Of a DNA stretch of 64,000 bases, positions 1-26,990 are shown piece by piece (the first letter of the stretch is position 1; every line of letters begins with the position of its first letter). The stretch covers positions 19,486,247 through 19,550,246 of the forward strand of contig NC_086349.1 in NCBI RefSeq assembly GCF_036324505.1. Reading direction: 5' to 3'. The notes beneath the pieces were generated by a model. The model worked only from the letters and a program-made list of their open reading frames with translations, had not been told where the DNA came from and searched no databases. The stretch comes from Eleginops maclovinus (lineage: Eukaryota; Chordata; Actinopteri; Perciformes; Eleginopidae). The translations under genes and the position numbers were made by a program.

Positions 1-1742
1 GTCGGTAAGCATTTATTCCCCGTGAAGTTTCCCTGCGTCACGGTGGCCTTGGATGACCCTGGATGGGTCAGGAGGGAGATTTACAGAACTCACTCTGCCG
101 CAGCTAAAGTGCAACTTAGGACATGATAATATTTCCAGTTGCATTAAAACACCGTCTAACCTGTTGTAATAAGACTCAATATTTTCTGAATTATACCCTA
201 AACTGGTTTGTGGAAGTTTCACAGTCACAGCAGCACAAAGTGTCTTATTATTGCACACTCCAATAATTGGTTAAAAAGCAGAAGTGCCTTTCTTGTTCTT
301 GCTAGCTGAGTGTCTCAGTTATGAGTTGTTTTCACTTGTAGTAAGCTGTAGATTTATATATACCTTATATTTTGTTGCTCTTTATCTCATACTAGAATCA
401 GCAGGCAGGAAGGGATAAGTTTTGGTTGTGAATTAGATTCAAATTTACAAAATAATAAGTATTTATTGATGCAAGCTCAGGCAGGCAACATGCCTGAATC
501 TGCAATTTCTCTGAGGCTTTTAGTTATCATAGGCTATAGTGAACTATGAATGACTGTCCTTTGCAAACATTTTGTTGGTTTGCTGTCCCTGGGTTACGAA
601 TCAGTAAATCTGGTTTCAGTAAAACTTTATTAATGTAGTCACAAAAAGTATTCATAAATACATCTGCTGTTTGAACTTTTGGCCATATTGACTTCCCCAT
701 TTTCCCTTCTGGTTGATGTATGCTTGCAGGCTGTTTTTGCTGAATGTTGATGTGAGGCTGTCTAATGAAGGAAGTGGATTGTGTACACAGCATGGGTGTG
801 TCGAGTCACAGTTCAAACACATTAGTCTGCCAGCGCACAGTGAATTCGCTGTCCCGTGGAAGAGAAGAACATTTAGTTACTGTAATGCTAGTTATTGAGC
901 AGATGGACAGCAAATCCACCCTCATTTTCTAAGGGACAGCTAAGGTTGTATTTGTTCTGTCATTCTACTCTAAACTGGACTTTGTAACGCCTATCGGAGC
1001 AGTGTGTTGTTGCTGCAGCAAACATGATGTAACTCTTGTTGGTCACTGATTGGCTCTTAAGGTGGCATAAGCTTTAGTTTCCTCGAAGAGCCTCTGTACT
1101 CTGGACTTCCCTTGACTGAAAGAATGGTGGACAAGATATGGAGGAAGAGTTGGCAATTTATAGAAAGTAGACGGTCTTTTCGCAAGTCCTCTTGTAATTT
1201 GGCAGAATGTAAGAGTGAGTGAGTATCCTCCTTGTTTTTTTATTATTTGGGTAAGTGGTAATCCAACAAGTACAACAGATGACTGGATATGTTCAATGTT
1301 TGAAGATTGTTTACGTGGCATTTTCATTTATGAATGTAGCAAAGGCAAACCTATGGCAGGCTGGAGTATTTTCAAAGTAATTTTTGCATTGTTGTGTATC
1401 AGTATTAGGCAGGTTATAGCCGAGTGAACTGTGGGTTTTACTGTTTATCATAAAGTTGTAGAAGCAGCAGTCTTTTACACACACTGTTCAGTTCACTTCT
1501 GTGTTTCCATTTGTGTTTGTATAGTCCAGAACAGAGACCAGAGTCTATCTTTTTATTAAAGCTTAAGCCATAAATCCATGAAGTTAAACTACTTTTGCTC
1601 TGACATTTAAAAGATGAGTTAGGAAGACGGCTGCAATCAACCTGATAATGCTTCTCAAATTCTAACTCAAAAGAAAAACAATGTCTTATATTTGTAGCAA
1701 CAACTTAAAATTTCAAACTATCTCTTTGCTCTCTTATTTCAG
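1..1742 (+). other. Probable iqsec1 intron, no exon seen
   Basis: No exon, RNA gene or recognisable transposon is visible here. The stretch ends in a pyrimidine-rich acceptor directly before the first iqsec1 exon of the window. That exon starts with the last base of a split codon, so at least one coding exon lies beyond the left edge. Short open frames are present but lack conserved content. Confidence 0.6.
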
Positions 1743-12796
<11,054 letters not shown>

Positions 12797-15700
12797 TGCT
12801 CCTAACGCAGAGAGGAGGAGCGAGGAGGGACTTTATGAAGGAGGGACAATTGCTAACACCAAAGGGACTGACAGCAGAACTCTATGGCCTGTCCACTGTG
12901 TTTAACCGCTGCTGTGATGGGAACCGATCACACGCAGTCTCCTTTTTCATCTCCAGCTCCAAATAATATGCAGGATGGAAATTGGACTCAAACGTTCCAC
13001 CAGGGGCCTTTACAAGTTTGCCTGATCATGGGTTCGGCCCTATCCGGGTTTTTGTGGGGGGGAGATGCTCTTTGTTTTACACACACACACACACACCGCC
13101 CGGCCGTGGCGCTCCCCACTGCTTCATTCCTTCAATAACCGGTCTTACCTTCACAGAATCAGGGGGAAAGATGTGGCTGACTGTTTTTCTCTGTCACAAC
13201 GATGGCATCATTTCTTGTGCACAGCCTTTCAGAAGTCAACTTCTAACTCTTTGGTTTTCAGATCCTACCATCATATGAATGCAATGTGTCGTTGCCTCCC
13301 GTAGATCTCATGCGTAGTGAAGATATAATCATTTCACACTAACTTAAATCAAAGGACAGGTAACCTGCTGAGCCGACCGTCTCAGTCATTGTAGTTCTAG
13401 TGCTGTATTTACTGTAGATGACAGCTATATGTGTTGTCTCCTAGCTCTCATAAATAAATGTGCCAATTATTAATGCATAATCTATTTAGTCAAGACTTCA
13501 TGTACAGTATATTGTGCGTAAAGTAATTTGTAAGATTATACTTACAATTATTATTATCTGCAAAAATGAATTTTATCAGTATTATACTGACTCTGGGGTA
13601 ACAGGATAAAGATCTGAAAGGAGTGAACTCCCGCTCAGTCGGCCTATAATCTGAATTTTGCCTTTCAAATGGATCAGAAGGAATCTCTGGATGGCAGCTG
13701 TTGCATATAGGCCTCAAAGCGCTTCGCTGAGGTCATAAAGCAGACTTTTCCTGTCAACTCATGAATGATAAACTGGGCTGGTTGGTTGTTTCAATCTCAG
13801 TTTCCTGCTCATACTGTTGCTGATCAAACTGTAGAAGTAACGAAGATTGGAAATACTTTTTAAATACCCTCGGGGGCTCAGTTCAAATGTTACAAAAGGA
13901 CCCGCCGAACGCGTTGAACACGTTAAGTCTGTTGCCTTTAAAATATGTGACAGCTGCTCTCCTGACTCTTAAATTCAAAAATGCGTTTGAAATCTTCTTT
14001 TGCCTTGTTTAGTATATTTTTTTTATTTGCCAACAACGTTTGGTGAGTGAATAAAATCAGTTCCTACATAGTGAAGTATTTTTTTCATCTTTTTCTATCA
14101 TATGTGCAATATCTTTGTACTGATTTTGTACATTAACAACAAGCAAGGTGTCCCTCCAGTTTGTGCGTTTATTTTCCGTGTTGCGTCATTATTTATTTAT
14201 ATTTGTTTTGACCCCTGTCAGAGTCTTTCTCAGTAAATTAATGTGTGGCTGTCCTCGTGGTCGTATGAGAGGTACAGACTTGGAGTTCAGTGGAATGTCT
14301 AGTAAGTGATTTTTGCATGTAATGTTATTAATGTGAGGCTATCCTCTGCACATTGTATAACGAATCAGTGTTACCATAGCAAGTTTAAGTGCAATCATGT
14401 TCAGAAAATGCAGACTTGTACTGAGAGTGGAAGTCTGTTATCTTGTTGTCCAGGACGAGATTCAGGTGAAAAAAATATATCTTTTTTCATTTGAGAATAT
14501 ATAAATACTTACTTACACAGTTCACAGTGGAAAAAGGAATGTGTGTATATATTTTAATAAAAGGAATATGCTTCTCTTTGGGCTGAACAGAAATATTTTG
14601 CTGGATAAGCACATATGAAAGAACACTTTCATTTTTTTCAGGAAATGCAGTTATGATATACAAAATGCAAACTGAACAAAGGAACTGGGTATATGTAAAG
14701 AATAACTTTCTACATTCTACAAATAAGAGTCTATTCTAGTGTGTAAATTAGTGACAGTAAACAGTTTGTCCCAATATTCAGGTCGTAAATGTATTTTAAC
14801 ATTCACAAAGAAAACCATTGCCATAAGTCAGGCTTATTCTCACACATTTCTCCTCATGATGATTAACAAGGACGTTCAGATGACAGACATATCACATATG
14901 AGACATTAATGATCAGTTGAATGTGTCTTTCCATGGATTTTATATTCTTTTGCTATAATTCTTGGGATGATGTAAAAACCGAGTTTATTTTGGTGTGTGT
15001 TGAAGTGCTTCAAATGTCTCCAGTCATTCTTTGTGAGAAAGTACCCCAACAATGCACTGAATGGATCATCATGTGTCCTATTCACTGTGAGCTGATGGGG
15101 AAAAAATCAGCCTATAAATTCTGGTTTTGATTGATTTGGATTTTCCTGATGTTGACGTGTTCTTGTTGCTCTATGTTAAGCTGGTAGTTGTGAAGCTCAG
15201 CATGAATTTCATCAACAAAGCCATTGTGTATATTACAACCAAAAGGAACATTGCACTTCTGTTGCTGAGGGCTTTCATCGTGTAAATATGGGATTCTGAT
15301 GTGCAAACAGATGAACTGCTTGTATGGATGGTTTATCTTTAATGAAGGGACCAAGATGGGGGTTAAATCAGCTGTACATAGTGTGTATATGATCAGTACT
15401 CTATTCTGATATCTGCAGTTGAGATCCGGATGTATACACATCACCTCATAGATGGATTAGCGGGGTGATATATGAACATATCGATTGTCTCTGCCTCCAG
15501 TGAACAGACATTGGCTGTAGAAATCAAAAACAGACTGTTAGAAAGTTTGCTGCCATTTTACATCCAGCTCTCTTTTCATACAAACAACCCCCAACACACA
15601 CGCACACACACGTACAAAAAACACACATCCTGCTGCAAGCTGTTCAGTCTGGCGTGAGACACATAAAAAATTTAAAAAAGACAAGAATGGCCTCATTTAT

Positions 15701-15810
15701 ATGTGCATTCTGTTTGTACAGTGAGTAGTGAGTCAGTACGACCCCAGTTATTGTAAAACTTCAACTGTGACAATGTTGAGAACGCAAAATAAACGAATAT
15801 ATGACTTATG
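12797..15810 (+). other. iqsec1 3'UTR
   Basis: AT-rich non-coding DNA after the second stop. It includes a CA run at 13079-13096. Possible polyadenylation signals are AATAAA at 13453-13458 and AATAAA at 15788-15793, the latter followed by a T/GT-rich stretch. The distal signal is the likely gene end, which gives a 3'UTR of about 3 kb. No conserved ORF is seen. Confidence 0.6.
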
Positions 15811-16400
15811 GTACGCACGTGTTGTTTTTGCTCTCCTGTGTATATAAAGTAGAAAATGCTTTAACTTATGTAGCTCAGATTCAGCTGGCACTGTGAATCA
15901 AAGGGTAATTGAACTCTTTGTATTCTGCATAATGCATTTGGCAAACAGAGCCTTATCTTTAGGCTCCCATATCTTCCACTTACAGGCTCCAGCATTACTA
16001 TCCATTACCAAGTGTTGCAGCATTTCCACTAGAGGGCATACATTAAAGTGGTTTAAAATGAAATGAAAATGTGTGCCATTACACCACCTATTGGTGAATC
16101 TTGTTCTGGCCACACAGTTCCTCAAAGGATCACCCAGTGAAAATGATCTTTCACACTCAGCTGTGGAAGGATGGCACTATTTTCTTGGATACACCTCCTT
16201 TCTGCTTTGCAGCCTATCACTTCCATTAAGAAACATTTGCTCTTTGGCCTCAAGCTTATTTAGTATTTGGCTTTTAAAATATATCTTAGGAACTTTTGAA
16301 TTCACATCAAGCTGTACATGCACCCAGCTGTGTTCTGGAGTGTAATGTCCTCTCAGCCCTCATCACTGTAGTGGATGTCAGTAACAAACATTGTGCGGGA
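15811..16400. other. Intergenic, iqsec1 to gp9
   Basis: No exon, repeat or RNA gene is recognised. An open + frame at 16073-16345 has no conserved motif and no convincing start context, so it is not called. Confidence 0.5.
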
Positions 16401-16404
16401 GAGC

Positions 16405-16640
16405 TTAAGATAGCCTCCGCCAAGAGTTAATAGATAAACTCTTATCTCCCCTAAGCAGATGGGTTTCCTTCACGGCGAATGCGACATAATCGTGGAGTGT
16501 TATTGGTGCATTCCTCACACTGACGTTGCTCTGTAGCGGTTGTGCAACAAACGGACTAGAACAATGAACAGATAATTACATTTTAAGGATGACTGGCACC
16601 GCAGGAGGTATCTTCCAAGTTGGCTGGACTATATAAAGGT
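16405..16640 (+). promoter_or_regulatory. Putative gp9 promoter: GATA sites and TATA box
   Basis: A TATATAAA box sits at 16630-16637. Upstream are GATA-type motifs at 16407-16412, 16432-16437 (AGATAA), 16442-16447 (TTATCT), 16570-16575 (AGATAA) and about 16609-16614 (TATCTT, next to a TTCC ETS core). Mammalian platelet glycoprotein genes are driven by GATA-1 with ETS factors, which fits. Mammalian GP9 promoters are usually described as TATA-less, so the TATA box is a possible difference. Confidence 0.5.
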
Positions 16641-16963
16641 GTGTATTTTGTTTTATAACTTAAACCAACAAGAGATTTATCTTTCACTTTGTCATTTGGC
16701 TGTATGTCTTTATTGTAGGATTTAATTTCAATTATTAGATGTAATCAGTTTTGACATAAATCAAGATTCTGAAGACAATTTATGTTTTACTTAAACTTAG
16801 TCTTTTACAAATTCCCATCTTCATCATCACTTTTTCTCTTTAAAATTCTCCAATATAACAACTTTCTTAATGCTGCACTCCAGGCTTCCTCCCTGATCCT
16901 ATTATTACCTCAACTGGAAATGACAGTGAAAGTTAAGGGACAGTCTTTCCCTATTGCAACAGG

Positions 16964-17704
16964 ATGCGCTGCAGTTTAATCTTAGCTGTCTTCCTGCTCT
17001 GGGCCACATCAAGCTTACAAACTCCTGGTCTGCCCTGCCTGTGTTCAGCTCTCCTGCCTGCAGGTCTGCAGGTCAACTGCAGCTCATTAAACCTGCTGGA
17101 GCTGCCTGTTCTGCCCTCAGACACCACAGAGCTCCATGTTCAGGACAACAGGCTCACCTCAGTGTCTCCGGGCCATTTTGACAGACTGGTTGCTCTGAAA
17201 AAGGTCTCACTATCAGGAAACCCCTTCCACTGTGATTGTAGGATCCAATACTTGAGGAGCTGGTTGCTGACGAACAGGGCCCTTGTCTTTAAAGAGCCAA
17301 TCTGTGCCAGCCCAGACTCTGTGGCTCAGAAAGCCATCACTGAACTCAGCGATGATTACTTCTCCTCCTGTGCGCTGGCAGTCTGTACTGATGGGACTTA
17401 TAACTATGTGATAGGAGTGATGCTATGCTTCGTTCTCTTTCTGCTTTTGTGGAGCTTGAGACTAGCCAAAAGTTCCACCTTCACACTGCACATGTATGAG
17501 AAACAGTTAGGATTGGAGGCCGGCTCTTTGCGCTCACTGAAGCCTAAATACAGGAGGAGGCTGCACATTGTAACGCCGGAGGTCACTGTGGATTCTCTCA
17601 TTTGTGCGGAGGAACTACAAAAGCCACTCATCAACATGGAGTTACTGCCACAAGTACTGGATGTGTTGCACAAGAAGCACAATATAAAGATGAAGGCTAC
17701 CTGA
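16964..17704 (+). CDS. gp9: Platelet glycoprotein IX
   Basis: Small leucine-rich-repeat membrane protein of the GPIb-IX-V receptor for von Willebrand factor on platelets (thrombocytes in fish). 246 residues in one coding exon. A signal peptide covers about 1-20 and a Cys-rich LRR N-cap (PCLC...VNC) about 24-39. A single repeat follows, then an LRR C-cap (NPFHCDC...C...C, about 86-136) and one membrane helix at about 148-166. The alignment in mind to human GP9 runs through the whole ectodomain. The tail after the helix is about 80 residues, where the mammalian protein has only a few. A pyrimidine tract ending AACAG sits one base before the start codon, so a 5'UTR intron probably ends there, as in mammals. 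Adjacency to cnbp supports gp9 over gp1bb, the main alternative. Confidence 0.82.
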   Translation: MRCSLILAVFLLWATSSLQTPGLPCLCSALLPAGLQVNCSSLNLLELPVLPSDTTELHVQDNRLTSVSPGHFDRLVALKKVSLSGNPFHCDCRIQYLRSWLLTNRALVFKEPICASPDSVAQKAITELSDDYFSSCALAVCTDGTYNYVIGVMLCFVLFLLLWSLRLAKSSTFTLHMYEKQLGLEAGSLRSLKPKYRRRLHIVTPEVTVDSLICAEELQKPLINMELLPQVLDVLHKKHNIKMKAT

Positions 17705-17782
17705 GGGATCTACTATAATGGAATTAGTGAAACACTAGAGTGTAGAGTTGACAGCAGCACAACGACTGTCACTGTTTGTTGC

Positions 17783-17788
17783 AATAAA
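17783..17788 (+). promoter_or_regulatory. gp9 polyadenylation signal
   Basis: A perfect AATAAA lies about 80 bases after the gp9 stop and is followed by a GTTGTTTT stretch. The mRNA probably ends near 17805. Confidence 0.7.
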
Positions 17789-18170
17789 GTTGTTTTAAAG
17801 CTGAACGGCAACAGCTTTTTCACCTGAGACTTCTGACTACTGATTTTTATTTCTCACAATGTAACCTCAATCTAGCTTACTTGTAAAAGCTAAATAAATA
17901 CATGATGACTAATCTATATAAAAGAGTGTCTTTGGTTGAATGCAAGTCATTACATGTGCTATTTTTTTTAGCATTTTGTGACAGAAATAAGCTCAAATCA
18001 GATGCTGAATTAGAGATAGAAGACTAATGAGGACTTGCTTGCCTTCTGAATGTATGCCTATTCTCATCAGCCTATGCCTGTTATATTTGCTTTAAAACTG
18101 ATCTCTCTACTATGGCACTGACTGAGAATGATCATTGTCTTGATCACTTTTGATAGGTTGTTGGTCATTT

Positions 18171-18987
18171 TTTATTTTAAAAAAAACAGAGACAGTTTGC
18201 AAAACACGTGTAACTATTCCATATATTTTCTCACATTAAGGTATTTACAATGAGTGCAAAAACTACGAACGATCAAATATGGAGCAGGTACAGTCGTTGA
18301 TTGGTAATGGAATTTAATCTTAACACATTTCCAGATAGCTTTTGTTTCTGGAAAGTTATTGAAAATGAACCTTTACATTATAATAAACAGGTTATGGCAG
18401 GAAGGTATGGTAACATTTAACGAAGATGATGTGAGCAAATATTGGTCTCACAACTAGACAAAACGCAGACAATACTGCGCATCAGACATTACAGTACAGT
18501 ATGTATTAATCTCATATACATGCATAGATCTTCCAAGATAAATGGGCAAACAAATGTCTTAAAATTGAATAATAAAAATTCACCTTCAGAATAAAGGTAA
18601 ACCGTTATCTGAATATGCTTCTTAAAAACACTTTTAAATTCTTGTAATAAATATAGGATGATTTCAGGAAGGGATTTGCAATTATCTACAACGCAACTAT
18701 CATCTAAAAATATACTTAGGGTCAAATAAGGCAGTTCCTTAAATTGTTCCTTAATCCAAACAAGTAATTAAAGACAAAACAATATAAAAGCGGTTGATTG
18801 TAACACTTACATTATTACATTTTCTAAAGTTGTTCTCAATGTTGACCGTTTACAAGAGGACACATATTTTGTCAATGCCCTGTTGATGTGTCCACAGTGT
18901 TAGGCTCCTACAGGTTTATGCGTTATGTCATCTAACTCAGTTTACTGCTAGGACCTTCAACATCACACATCATCTGTTGGCTCAACT
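18171..18987 (-). other. hdhd5 3'UTR
   Basis: AT-rich DNA after the hdhd5 stop. On the minus strand an AATAAA lies at 18171-18176 in an A-rich context. This would make a 3'UTR of about 0.8 kb and leave only about 350 bases between the convergent gp9 and hdhd5 ends. Confidence 0.5.
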
Positions 18988-22001
<3,014 letters not shown>

Positions 22002-22129
22002 CTCCTTTGTTTATCACCGGGTTTTAAAAGAGAAACGATATATAAATGAAAAACGACCGGCATGAAGGAAAAGAGCCTGCTCGTTCCGGCCGCGCTGGCT
22101 GCTCTACTTGTTTTTGTCCTCCGAGGTTT

Positions 22130-22172
22130 TCTCGCCAATCATTTGACTTGGCGAGACCCAGTGACGTCATAT
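22130..22172 (-). promoter_or_regulatory. hdhd5 promoter elements: CCAAT and CRE
   Basis: A full palindromic CRE (TGACGTCA) lies at 22162-22169. A CCAAT box at 22135-22139 is part of an inverted repeat, CGCCAA...TTGGCG, at 22133-22153. Both sit about 130-170 bases upstream of the hdhd5 start codon in a CpG-rich stretch. A housekeeping promoter bound by CREB/ATF and NF-Y is inferred. The transcription start is not fixed. Confidence 0.5.
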
Positions 22173-22329
22173 GAGGAGGAGGAGGAGGGTCTTTTTTTCT
22201 GCATCTCTGGCGGAAGGAGATGTGGAGTTGCTGCTGCTGCATCTGAAACACTGCAACGCCCGCTGCCATTTTAGACACCGAGGTGGAGCTTTCTGTTTCT
22301 TCCACGCACAAGCACGTCAATGAATAACA

Positions 22330-22980
22330 CGAGACAGCTGCAGAGACACGAGCTCATTGATCACCATCGTCCATGTTCGGTTTTCCAAAAATATACATTT
22401 ACTGGTGATTCTGTGTTCGCACACCCCGGTTAAAGCCAAAGCTTAAGATCTTATTCTCCATTTTACCCGGCTTCACTTTTACAGTACATAACTACATGCG
22501 TGAAGTCACGTGCAGCTGTCTCCCAATAAATGTGGCTCAAGGCGGCTAAATTTGCTGCAGAGAACCTGAAGGAATTTGCCTGGGACATTTGACCCGTTGT
22601 GTGAAGACACATGAACCCAAGTTTGACTCAACAGGCTCTGTAAATGGGATCTGCTTAAAAAGCGTAAAACTGCAAGAAACATGGCAGAATATTCAAGACC
22701 TAATTCTGCAGAAGTCTGCTCAATTAGTTGCAGTACCAACATGCTTGTGTAATAAATAGATGATACTCTTTTTTTAAATACAAAAAAGCTCAATCTTTTA
22801 AATAGTAGCTTTTGCATTTAGTTTTTTTAAGACATGCATTGTTTATGTACATTGTTATAGAGATGAGTAAACTAGCAGGTATGGATTCAACAGTGTTAAA
22901 ATAAATGCAAAATTACAATAAAATATGTCAAGGTAAGACATTTGAAAGCAAGTATTCAGACAACAAGACCTCCCCGTGCT
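22330..22980. other. Intergenic, hdhd5 promoter to cnbp 3' end
   Basis: AT-rich DNA in which no gene, repeat element or RNA is recognised. Confidence 0.5.
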
Positions 22981-22988
22981 CCTCCAGC

Positions 22989-23843
22989 TTTATTGATAGT
23001 TTAAAATTACATTTCTATTTTCTAGGACTTCAGTTGCACTTTCCTTCCGACTTAAAAACTGAGTACAAGCAAATGGTATTTATACAGTAGTCTAAGTGAT
23101 ATTGTACAAAAATAACATTTTGATTTCTGTGAAAACATTTTTTCATTCCCAAATAACTCCTAATTCTGCTGTTCTTACAACTGTTCATGTTGTTAAATTT
23201 TGCCAAGGTAAAAAAAAAAAACCCCAAAGCCATTTTTAAAAGGAAAAGTCTACCTTGGACTACCACGTGATATTTAAATTGTAAACAGATTTTCTATAAA
23301 AGAACGTGTTTCTTTTAATACCTCCAAAATGTTTATATCGTAGCAATATAACATGTAGTTTGTTATCGCCCACTTTGCTGCTTTTAGGGCTGAAATGCAT
23401 CATGTTATGAACGGTTTCCTTGTCTTTACCCTCTTGGCCAACTCAAATCCCACTAAAACAAACCAAAATAACCTTACATGGAAGTTCAGTTTCCATTTAC
23501 TCCCTTCTTCTATCTCATATTACTGAGGCTTACTTCCACAAGCTCAAAAGGTCCTATAGATTCCCATATGTTTAGTCCCATTTATTCATCTCTGATAACC
23601 AGTGGCTTGGAAAGGGGGTTCTTTAACAAAGCATTATACATAACACCGCTACCAAACTAAAACATTTTTGTATTGAATGCAGAAAGATTTTTTTTTCACC
23701 CCTTTCATTGTATATCATGTCGAGAGGCTCACTGGCCTGGGACTAGCCTCTGTTAGCCAAGCTTTGGCCAGTGAAGAGGATTCAGAGAAAATAATACAAC
23801 CAACCATCAATCTGAAAAAAGGAGGGGCAACAGAGGGCACTGA
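22989..23843 (-). other. cnbp 3'UTR
   Basis: Non-coding DNA after the cnbp stop. A minus-strand AATAAA at 22989-22994 marks the likely 3' end and gives a 3'UTR of about 0.85 kb. An A-run lies at about 23211-23222 on the + strand. Confidence 0.6.
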
Positions 23844-24878
<1,035 letters not shown>

Positions 24879-24881
24879 TAC

Positions 24882-26799
24882 CTAAACAAAAACATAACAG
24901 TGAACAAAATTCAGTTTAAGAAACATGTACAGGCACTTTTGAATTCAGTGACTACACTGGGCGGCATACACTTTTGCACATTAAATATGACTTTTTGACA
25001 GGAAATAATTGGTAGGATGAATATGGCAGATATGAATGTTTTCCTATTGTTAACTTTTTGCCTAAATGAAACCTAGAGCATGACCCCTCATTTTAAAATT
25101 AAGCTGAGTAGTATGCTGTTAAAGCCTAAAACCATTTCCTGGCACATCAGTCATTTGTGGCTAAATCTGTTTCAACTACTTACAAACAGATTTATGCAAA
25201 CATTTGCTTGAGCTCTACTACACAGATTTTAAGCTATTTCATCTGTGGCTTGGAAACCTGTTTGTCGTTAAATATTAGAATTAAACTATTAAAAGCCAGT
25301 GACCTGTACTTTGACAGCTGTATCTGATTGGGGGGGGGGGGTTCAAGGGGCAGCCAGTGTGGACAAGGGGTGTCATCAAGAATGACCTATTGGCACAATT
25401 AAATGTGTCATTTGTTTGGAAATCATATCAAAGTATATGATGTTTACCATTTTAGAAATTGTTTGGCATTACAAGGATTTTGACACCATTTTTTGTGCCA
25501 AAGTCACAATACTACACAACTCACAGCAGGTGTGCAGGAGTCAGACTACCATAATGACTAACAGAGGGATCTAATCTATGATGATACAATAAGGGTGAAA
25601 GTACATACTTAAGCTGGTGTCTATCATAATTGGTCGTTTAACTACAACTAAGCTAACTACTAAGCTAACTTACATGATTTTCTCAATGGAATCATGTTGT
25701 GATCGCCATAGGCCAAACTTCTGTTTGCTGACGGTGCTAAAGACATCAAGTCGGGAAGAATGTGAGTTAATGAGTAATCAAGCTAATTCTAATAAGCACC
25801 GAAAATACGATTTATTGTGACAAAATGAGTTGATGGGATTTTTTTTTTTAAATCACCTTTGAATAAGATCTTAAAGGTGAACTTGTTGCTTTTATTTCGT
25901 ATAATGCTCCCCCATATGCCCCCAGGGCCTCCACTCATGTCTTACATAATACTGTTACACTAAATAGTTAACAAAATATGTTTTTCCTGTAGCAACATTA
26001 AAAAGGTAGGGTCCTTCGTAGTATAGACTTTTGAGTTCAGATTATTTTCGATGTATTGCAAGACGGTGCTACACGCCACAGACTACTAACGTTACAGAAA
26101 TGGCCATGAAAGCATGCCGTGGGTTGCGTGCTAAATTGGAGAGCTAGCAGCACCAGAGGGCAGTCCCATCCCATCGTGTTGTGATGAGCATCTGTTAAAT
26201 TAGCCATTTCAAATGCTAATTGTGTTTAAAAATAACTTTTAAGACTGTATTGACCATATTTTCTACCAAACTAAACGTGCTTCCTGGCTGAAACTGAATC
26301 AATTGCCAAAGATTGAAGCTACGCTAACGCTGGCCTAGTCACGTTGACTTTTCTGCGTAACGTTGCTCGCGAGACAGTGGTGGAGCTGGTTAGCACATGT
26401 TAGCATAGACCAGCTCACGACTACCACCAAGAAGCACGGTTCAGTCGACGATCAAGAATATTTATACATTAAGAAAGTATTGGTTCGACAGATAATGCAA
26501 TATGGATTTGACGTATATTGTTTCGGACGGGTATTAAAGTAAATATACCATAAAAACAAAATTCCCGCGCAGGGCGCACACACCAAAGTCGTTGTGAGGA
26601 GCTAACGTTAGCAGGCCGGAGCGAGAACCCGATGCCCCGTTAGTCAGACCAAACAAAACCCGTGCGTTTTTATAAAAGAAAACCGAATAAACGTCCAGTT
26701 TTCCTGCAATTCTCGATTTTAACTCGATGTCGTTTTTAAAGTCTACACATTTATCATTTACGTTGATTAAAACCTTTTTAGTGCTGTTTTATTGCTTAC
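24882..26799 (-). other. cnbp intron 1
   Basis: The intron lies between the non-coding exon (donor GTAAGC) and the first coding exon. A G-run at about 25330-25340 is the only simple repeat of note. No CCTG tract like that of human CNBP intron 1, whose expansion causes myotonic dystrophy type 2, is present. Confidence 0.7.
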
Positions 26800-26875
26800 C
26801 TCGCTGGCTACCTTAGCTCTGTCAGTGTTTACGCCTCCTTCTTTGCGCTACATGCGGTGCGAACAGGAGTTCCTG
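26800..26875 (-). other. cnbp non-coding exon 1
   Basis: On the minus strand a GCGAG|GTAAGC donor ends an exon at 26800. The upstream edge (transcription start near 26850-26880) is inferred from the CCAAT cluster behind it and is not fixed. Confidence 0.6.
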
Positions 26876-26909
26876 AATTGTCATTCACAGTATCCAGTAG
26901 AAACCTGCA

Positions 26910-26990
26910 CAGTGATTGGTCACAGACTCTGAAAGTAACCAATCAAAAACGAGGAAGTCTGGACACCGCCTCTATGAATCAGCCAATCAC
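26910..26990 (-). promoter_or_regulatory. cnbp promoter: three CCAAT boxes
   Basis: NF-Y type pentamers lie at 26915-26919 (ATTGG on +), 26939-26943 (CCAAT) and 26983-26987 (CCAAT), all within 73 bases and 40-120 bases upstream of the inferred cnbp start. Multiple CCAAT boxes at this distance are typical of broadly expressed genes. Confidence 0.6.

Noticed and set aside
16073..16345. 90-codon ORF between iqsec1 and gp9
   Set aside because: Hydrophobic AT-rich reading without motif, Kozak context or splice sites.
22062..22274. 70-codon + strand ORF with a hydrophobic start
   Set aside because: It lies antisense over the hdhd5 promoter/5'UTR, has no conserved motif and ends in low-complexity Glu and Ala runs.
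22024..22320. 98-codon minus-strand ORF upstream of hdhd5
   Set aside because: Most likely 5' flank or 5'UTR; poly-Gln and poly-Pro come from simple repeats, and the frame stops before the hdhd5 start.
24882..26799. Possible CCTG repeat in cnbp intron 1, as in human myotonic dystrophy type 2
   Set aside because: Read through the intron: there is no CCTG tract, only a short G-run.
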